NCBI GenBank assembly: GCA_023416575.1 | Contig: JAEZHL010000214.1 | Coordinates: 1 to 15,991 of the forward strand | Direction: 5' to 3' | Source: Pseudomonadota bacterium | GTDB taxonomy: Bacteria > Pseudomonadota > Alphaproteobacteria > Rhizobiales > Hyphomicrobiaceae | DNA: 15,991 bases | Shown: positions 12,740-15,991 of the stretch, in pieces | How the letters are laid out: each line of letters begins with the position of its first letter | Position numbering within the stretch: position 1 is the first letter of the stretch | Made by a program: the position numbers and the translations under genes | Notes under the pieces: generated by a model | Databases searched by the model: none | What the model was told of the DNA's origin: nothing | Seen by the model: the letters and a program-made list of their open reading frames with translations, nothing else

Positions 12740-13237
12740 ATGCCGAAAGTCAAACCGTTTCTTCTGCTGGCCATGGCGCCGCTGCTCTCAGCATGTGCGA
12801 GCGCCGATTCTGGCGCGCTGTCGCCGGTGTCTTCGGCAGCAGCGGCGGAAAGGACGGGGGCTGCTCAACCGCCGACAGCAGCCGCGACCACCGCCTCTCC
12901 GGGCCTGCAAACCAACGGCACCTATGTCTTGAGCCCTGCCGAGCTTGAACTGAGCTGTAAAAAGCTGACTGGCCGCGCGATGGTGCGCATTCTGCAGCTG
13001 CGGGATCATGACCTCTCCCGGAGAACGTCGCTGGCGTCGCGCTCGCTGCAGCAGGTGGCCACGCCCATTTTCGGCGGAACGCGCTATGGTGCCGACCCCG
13101 AAGCCGACTACCGGCGGGATCTGGCCATGCTCGAGGCCTATAACCGGAGGCTGGCCGAGAAGCGCTGCAAGACGTTCGATCTCGTGAAAGAGCTGCAGCC
13201 GAAACCGGCGGCCGAAAGCCCGACCGTGAAAAAGTAG
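12740..13237 (+). CDS. Small lipoprotein, function unknown
   Basis: A 165-residue predicted lipoprotein. M-P-K-V-K-P is followed by a hydrophobic run and the lipobox L-L-S-A-C, with C19 as the expected lipidated cysteine. An alanine-, serine- and threonine-rich linker (about 20-60) leads to a small domain with L-E-L-S-C-K-K-L-T-G and two further cysteines, which could pair in the periplasm. The C-terminus is charged (A-E-K-R-C-K-T-F-D). ATG 12740 is chosen over in-frame starts at 12698 and 12725 because GAGG lies 6 bases upstream and the signal peptide then begins correctly. It is divergent from the rhodanese gene and convergent with ydcF. The domain resembles hypothetical alphaproteobacterial lipoproteins with no assigned role. 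Confidence 0.8.
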   Translation: MPKVKPFLLLAMAPLLSACASADSGALSPVSSAAAAERTGAAQPPTAAATTASPGLQTNGTYVLSPAELELSCKKLTGRAMVRILQLRDHDLSRRTSLASRSLQQVATPIFGGTRYGADPEADYRRDLAMLEAYNRRLAEKRCKTFDLVKELQPKPAAESPTVKK

Positions 13238-13238
13238 G

Positions 13239-13250
13239 CGGGAGCTCCCG
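13239..13250. terminator. Palindrome between convergent genes
   Basis: CGGGAGCTCCCG is a perfect 12-base palindrome two bases after the lipoprotein stop and 14 bases before the convergent YdcF gene stop. A short hairpin could form in either transcript. There is no T-run, so terminator function is only possible. Confidence 0.25.
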
Positions 13251-13264
13251 ACACTGCCGTCCTC

Positions 13265-14071
13265 TCAAGGCGCGGAGCGATCCGGAGCCGGCCACAGCGC
13301 GTTCGATTGCCCGAGCAGCCAGTACGCGAGCAGGCCCAGCCATTCCCGGGTCGCCATATCGGTCCGCCGAAGCCCTTCCGTGACCGACCCGAACGGCTTT
13401 ACAAGTTCGGCAGCACCCCTGGTCCGGTAATCGACCGGCCACGGGACGACGTCGAAACCAGCCTTCCGGAACGTGCCGATCGCCCGCGGCATGTGCCAGG
13501 CCGACGTGACGAGCAGCCAGCGCTCACCCGGCTTCGGCGTCACGCGGGCGCGCGTGAACGTAGCGTTCTGATACGTCGTCAGCGACCGGCCCTCGAGCAC
13601 GATCCGCTGCGGATGGATACCCGCCGCCTCCAGGAAGGCGCCGACCATCGGCGCGCCACTGTGTCCCCGCTGCAGGATGTCCGTCGTCCCGCCCGTGAAC
13701 ACGACCTTCGCATTCGGCAGCTGATGGGCGAGCACGAGCGCTTCCGTCAGCCGCTCCGCTGATTCGTTCACCGTCAGGGCGCCCCGCGCGCGGCTCACGC
13801 GGCCGTCCTCGAAGCCGCCGAGAATGATGATCCCGGTCACGTCTTGCGGCAGCGCACCGCGGGGGAACCTCTCCTCGAGCGGCAGCAGTAGAGCGTGGCC
13901 AAGCGGCGAGAAACCGAGCACGAGCAGCAGGACGAGGCCGAATCCCGCCAGCACCTTGCCGAAACGCGCGGCGCGGGACCAGAACAGCAGCGCGATACCG
14001 AGGCCGATCAGGAACAGCGCGAAGTGCGACGGCTGCACGAAGAAATAGAAAATCTTGGAGGCGAAATACAT
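13265..14071 (-). CDS. YdcF / ElyC family membrane protein (DUF218)
   Basis: A 268-residue protein with two N-terminal membrane helices (about residues 14-32 and 38-60) and a C-terminal DUF218 domain. The related E. coli ElyC (YcbC) affects envelope integrity and undecaprenyl-phosphate-dependent sugar metabolism; YdcF itself binds S-adenosylmethionine. Recognisable features are G-I-I-I-L-G-G at the first strand, the N-A-K-V-V-F-T-G-G strand-turn, S-x-T-T-Y-Q-N-A, and L-L-V-T-S-A-W-H-M-P-R-A. The substrate is not known. It follows the SH3-like gene by 37 bases on the same strand and may be cotranscribed with it and the thiolase. The start M-Y-F-A-S-K-I-F-Y-F puts the first membrane helix close to the N-terminus, as expected. 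Confidence 0.88.
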   Translation of the reverse strand: MYFASKIFYFFVQPSHFALFLIGLGIALLFWSRAARFGKVLAGFGLVLLLVLGFSPLGHALLLPLEERFPRGALPQDVTGIIILGGFEDGRVSRARGALTVNESAERLTEALVLAHQLPNAKVVFTGGTTDILQRGHSGAPMVGAFLEAAGIHPQRIVLEGRSLTTYQNATFTRARVTPKPGERWLLVTSAWHMPRAIGTFRKAGFDVVPWPVDYRTRGAAELVKPFGSVTEGLRRTDMATREWLGLLAYWLLGQSNALWPAPDRSAP

Positions 14072-14108
14072 CGAGCTCCGTTCGTGTCCCTCGCTTCAGC
14101 CGAAGCCC

Positions 14109-14447
14109 TCAACTATTAACGGGCCTGGAAAGCGATGGCGGGCAGGGCGCGGGCTCAAGATAGCTCTTGTCCGAGTGCCCGCGGATTCCGCCCTTCTCCA
14201 CCGGGCACCAGAAGCCGCGCAGCGTGCACCAGCCGCGCCACTTCACGACGATCTCGCCGCGCTTTGCGGTTCCGATCACCTCGGACTTGCTGAACGGCCG
14301 GGCGCGGATGTTGATTTCGTCCGCACCGACCACCCGATAGCAGCCATGCTTGGGACGCGTCGTCGTCGTCTGTGCTTCAGCGCCGCCCACGAGCAGTGCG
14401 CCGACAGCCAGCGTGCTCGCGAATATTGCGCGCGCGATCTTGGTCAT
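14109..14447 (-). CDS. Secreted SH3-like (SH3b) domain protein
   Basis: A 112-residue exported protein. The N-terminal signal peptide (M-T-K-I-A-R, hydrophobic run, then G-G-A-E-A-Q) is probably cleaved after A25. The mature part resembles a bacterial SH3 domain: Y-R-V-V-G-A-D-E-I-N-I-R-A-R-P matches the usual L-N-V-R-S-G-P opening, and G-E-I-V-V-K-W-x-G-W continues it. Such domains often bind peptidoglycan or peptides in the periplasm. Cysteines 36, 74, 81 and 102 could form two disulfides, unusual for a minimal SH3b domain. It starts 23 bases after the thiolase stop. The ligand is unknown. Confidence 0.78.
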   Translation of the reverse strand: MTKIARAIFASTLAVGALLVGGAEAQTTTTRPKHGCYRVVGADEINIRARPFSKSEVIGTAKRGEIVVKWRGWCTLRGFWCPVEKGGIRGHSDKSYLEPAPCPPSLSRPVNS

Positions 14448-14470
14448 TTCCCCCTCCCCGCTTGCGTGAG

Positions 14471-15667
14471 CTAGGCCAGCCGCTCAACCGCAATGGCTGT
14501 CGCCTCGCCACCGCCGATGCAGAGTGAAGCCACGCCTTTCGTCTCGCCATACTTGGCCATTGCGGACAGAAGTGTGACGATGATGCGCGCACCGGAAGCG
14601 CCGACCGGATGGCCCAGCGCACAGGCTCCTCCGTGCACGTTCACCTTCTCGTGCGGCAGTCCGAGGTCACGCATCGCTGCCATGGTCACCACGGCGAAAG
14701 CCTCGTTGACCTCGAACAGGCCCACATCCTGCGCGCGCCAGCCGACGCCCTCGAGCAGCTTGGTCATGGCGCCGATCGGCGCCGTGGTGAACCAGGCGGG
14801 GGCTTGGGCGTGTGTTGCCGCGCCGACGATCCGAGCGAGCGGCTCGAGCTTGCGGCGGCGCGCCTCGCTCTCGCGCATCAGAACGAGGGCCGCGGCGCCG
14901 TCCGAGATCGAGCTGGAGTTTGCGGGCGTGACCGTGCCCCCCTCGCGGAACGCGGGCTTCAGATTCGGGATCTTGGCGGGATCGGCGGTGAACGGCTGCT
15001 CGTCGCGGGTTACTTCCTGGGCGCCTTTACGGCCCTTGACGGAAACGGCGACGATCTCCTTCGCGAACGAGCCGTCCTCGTTGGCCACCTTCGCCCGCTT
15101 GAGACTTTCGATGGCGAATTCGTCCTGCGCCTCGCGGGTAAACTGATAGCTCTCGGCCGTGTCCTCAGCATACGTCCCCATGAGCCGGCCCTTGTCGTAG
15201 GCGTCTTCCAGGCCGTCGAGGAACATATGGTCGTAGACCTGCGTATGGCCGAGCCGCTGGCCGGAGCGCATCTTCGGCAGGATGAATGGCGCATTCGTCA
15301 TGCTCTCCATGCCGCCGGCCAGGATGATGTCCTGCGGCCGCGCGTGCAGGCTCTCGTAGGCCATCATCACGGTCTTCATGCCGGAGCCGCACATCTTGTT
15401 GACCGTCGTGCACGGCACGTGATCCGGCAGCCCGGCGCCACGCGAGGCCTGCCGGGCGGGTGCCTGGCCCATGCCGGCCGGCAGAACGCAGCCCATCAGC
15501 ACTTCGCCGATCTCTTCCGGCTTGACCCCGGCCCGCTCGACCGCCGCCCGGATGGCGACGGCCCCGCGCTCCGGCGCCGGCACGTTCGCGAAGACCCCCT
15601 GAAAGCTACCGACGGGCGTGCGCGCTGCCGAAACGATGACGACGGGATCGGAAGGAGTGCTGGCCAT
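14471..15667 (-). CDS. Acetyl-CoA C-acetyltransferase (thiolase)
   Basis: Condenses two acetyl-CoA, or cleaves acetoacetyl-CoA or a longer 3-ketoacyl-CoA, with roles in polyhydroxybutyrate synthesis, ketone-body use or beta-oxidation. The 398-residue length is typical. All three catalytic centres are visible: C93 in K-M-C-G-S-G-M-K, H353 in A-L-G-H-P-V-G-A-S-G, and C383 in C-I-G-G-G-E-A-T-A. N-E-A-F-A and G-G-M-E-S-M are also present. It lies 82 bases downstream of an acyl-CoA dehydrogenase on the same strand, favouring a catabolic fatty-acid role, though biosynthetic and degradative thiolases cannot be separated by sequence here. The M-A-S-T-P-S start has only a weak ribosome binding site. 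Confidence 0.95.
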   Translation of the reverse strand: MASTPSDPVVIVSAARTPVGSFQGVFANVPAPERGAVAIRAAVERAGVKPEEIGEVLMGCVLPAGMGQAPARQASRGAGLPDHVPCTTVNKMCGSGMKTVMMAYESLHARPQDIILAGGMESMTNAPFILPKMRSGQRLGHTQVYDHMFLDGLEDAYDKGRLMGTYAEDTAESYQFTREAQDEFAIESLKRAKVANEDGSFAKEIVAVSVKGRKGAQEVTRDEQPFTADPAKIPNLKPAFREGGTVTPANSSSISDGAAALVLMRESEARRRKLEPLARIVGAATHAQAPAWFTTAPIGAMTKLLEGVGWRAQDVGLFEVNEAFAVVTMAAMRDLGLPHEKVNVHGGACALGHPVGASGARIIVTLLSAMAKYGETKGVASLCIGGGEATAIAVERLA

Positions 15668-15749
15668 GGGTGAATCTCGCTTGGATGGTCGTTTCCGTCA
15701 TGGAACATCGCGCAGCGGCGATGGTCAACGGACGCATTCGGCAGCCTGA

Positions 15750-15991
15750 TCAGTTCTTCCCTTCGAGCAGCCGGCGGGCGATGACCTGGGCCTGGATCTC
15801 GGCCGCGCCTTCGAAGATGTTCAGGATGCGGGCGTCGCACAGCACCCGCGAGACCGGGTATTCAAGCGCAAAGCCATTGCCGCCATGGATCTGGAGCGCG
15901 TTGTCGGCGGCGGCCCAGGCGACACGGGCGGCGAGCAGCTTGGCCATGCCGGCCTCGAGATCACAGCGGCGCCCCTCATCCTTCTCGCGGG
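15750..15991 (-). CDS. Acyl-CoA dehydrogenase, C-terminal fragment cut by window edge
   Basis: The last 79 codons of an FAD-dependent acyl-CoA dehydrogenase, which makes the trans-2,3 double bond in beta-oxidation and related pathways. The frame runs out of the window at 15991. The visible part is the C-terminal helical domain: D-L-E-A-G-M-A-K-L-L-A, A-L-Q-I-H-G-G-N-G-F, then the R-I-L-N-I-F-E-G-A-A-E-I-Q segment, where the second E position is near the usual FAD contact. The catalytic base position is outside or in a region that cannot be assigned from this fragment. The neighbouring thiolase supports a joint fatty-acid or branched-chain oxidation role. Confidence 0.9.
   Translation of the reverse strand, partial: REKDEGRRCDLEAGMAKLLAARVAWAAADNALQIHGGNGFALEYPVSRVLCDARILNIFEGAAEIQAQVIARRLLEGKN

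Noticed and set aside
14609..15673. A 354-codon plus-strand open frame opposite the thiolase
   Set aside because: The thiolase has all catalytic motifs; the opposite frame has none and no start signal.

Overview
The window looks like chromosome from a high-GC alphaproteobacterium, most likely of the order Hyphomicrobiales (Rhizobiales). The reasons are the slt / dapA-smpB arrangement, the GC-rich coding with tight minus-strand operons, and two intergenic sites matching the promoter consensus of EcfG, the sigma factor of the alphaproteobacterial general stress response. Genus cannot be fixed from the sequence alone. No rRNA, tRNA, CRISPR array, insertion sequence or phage gene was found.

Layout. 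1-2320 (minus): dapA (lysine and peptidoglycan precursor synthesis), smpB (trans-translation), a GNAT acetyltransferase, and the first 14 codons of a probable peroxiredoxin that leaves the window. 2603-6240 (plus): an exported Slt-type lytic transglycosylase divergent from dapA, then an alpha/beta hydrolase and an unrecognised 154-residue protein. 6256-8303 (minus): an SDR oxidoreductase translationally coupled to an unusual family 1 glycoside hydrolase. 8432-12136 (plus): a stress-type SDR, a GT-B glycosyltransferase overlapping UDP-galactopyranose mutase (glf), and a 59-codon protein. 12203-13237: a single-domain rhodanese (minus) and a small lipoprotein (plus). 13265-15991 (minus): the end of an acyl-CoA dehydrogenase, a thiolase, a secreted cysteine-rich SH3-like protein and a YdcF-family membrane protein.

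The most interesting part is 6.2-12.1 kb. Sampled lines here fall to about 43-55% GC, against about 63-72% in the flanking genes sampled. The stress-type SDR and the glycosyltransferase-glf operon each have a site fitting GGAAC-N16/17-CGTT at a sensible distance from the start codon, and the 59-codon gene has a one-mismatch version. Together with the divergent GH1-SDR pair, this suggests an accessory glycan module in which galactofuranose precursor synthesis is switched on by the general stress response. The individual protein families are known. The regulatory wiring and grouping are the part that may be undescribed, and they are inferred from sequence only.
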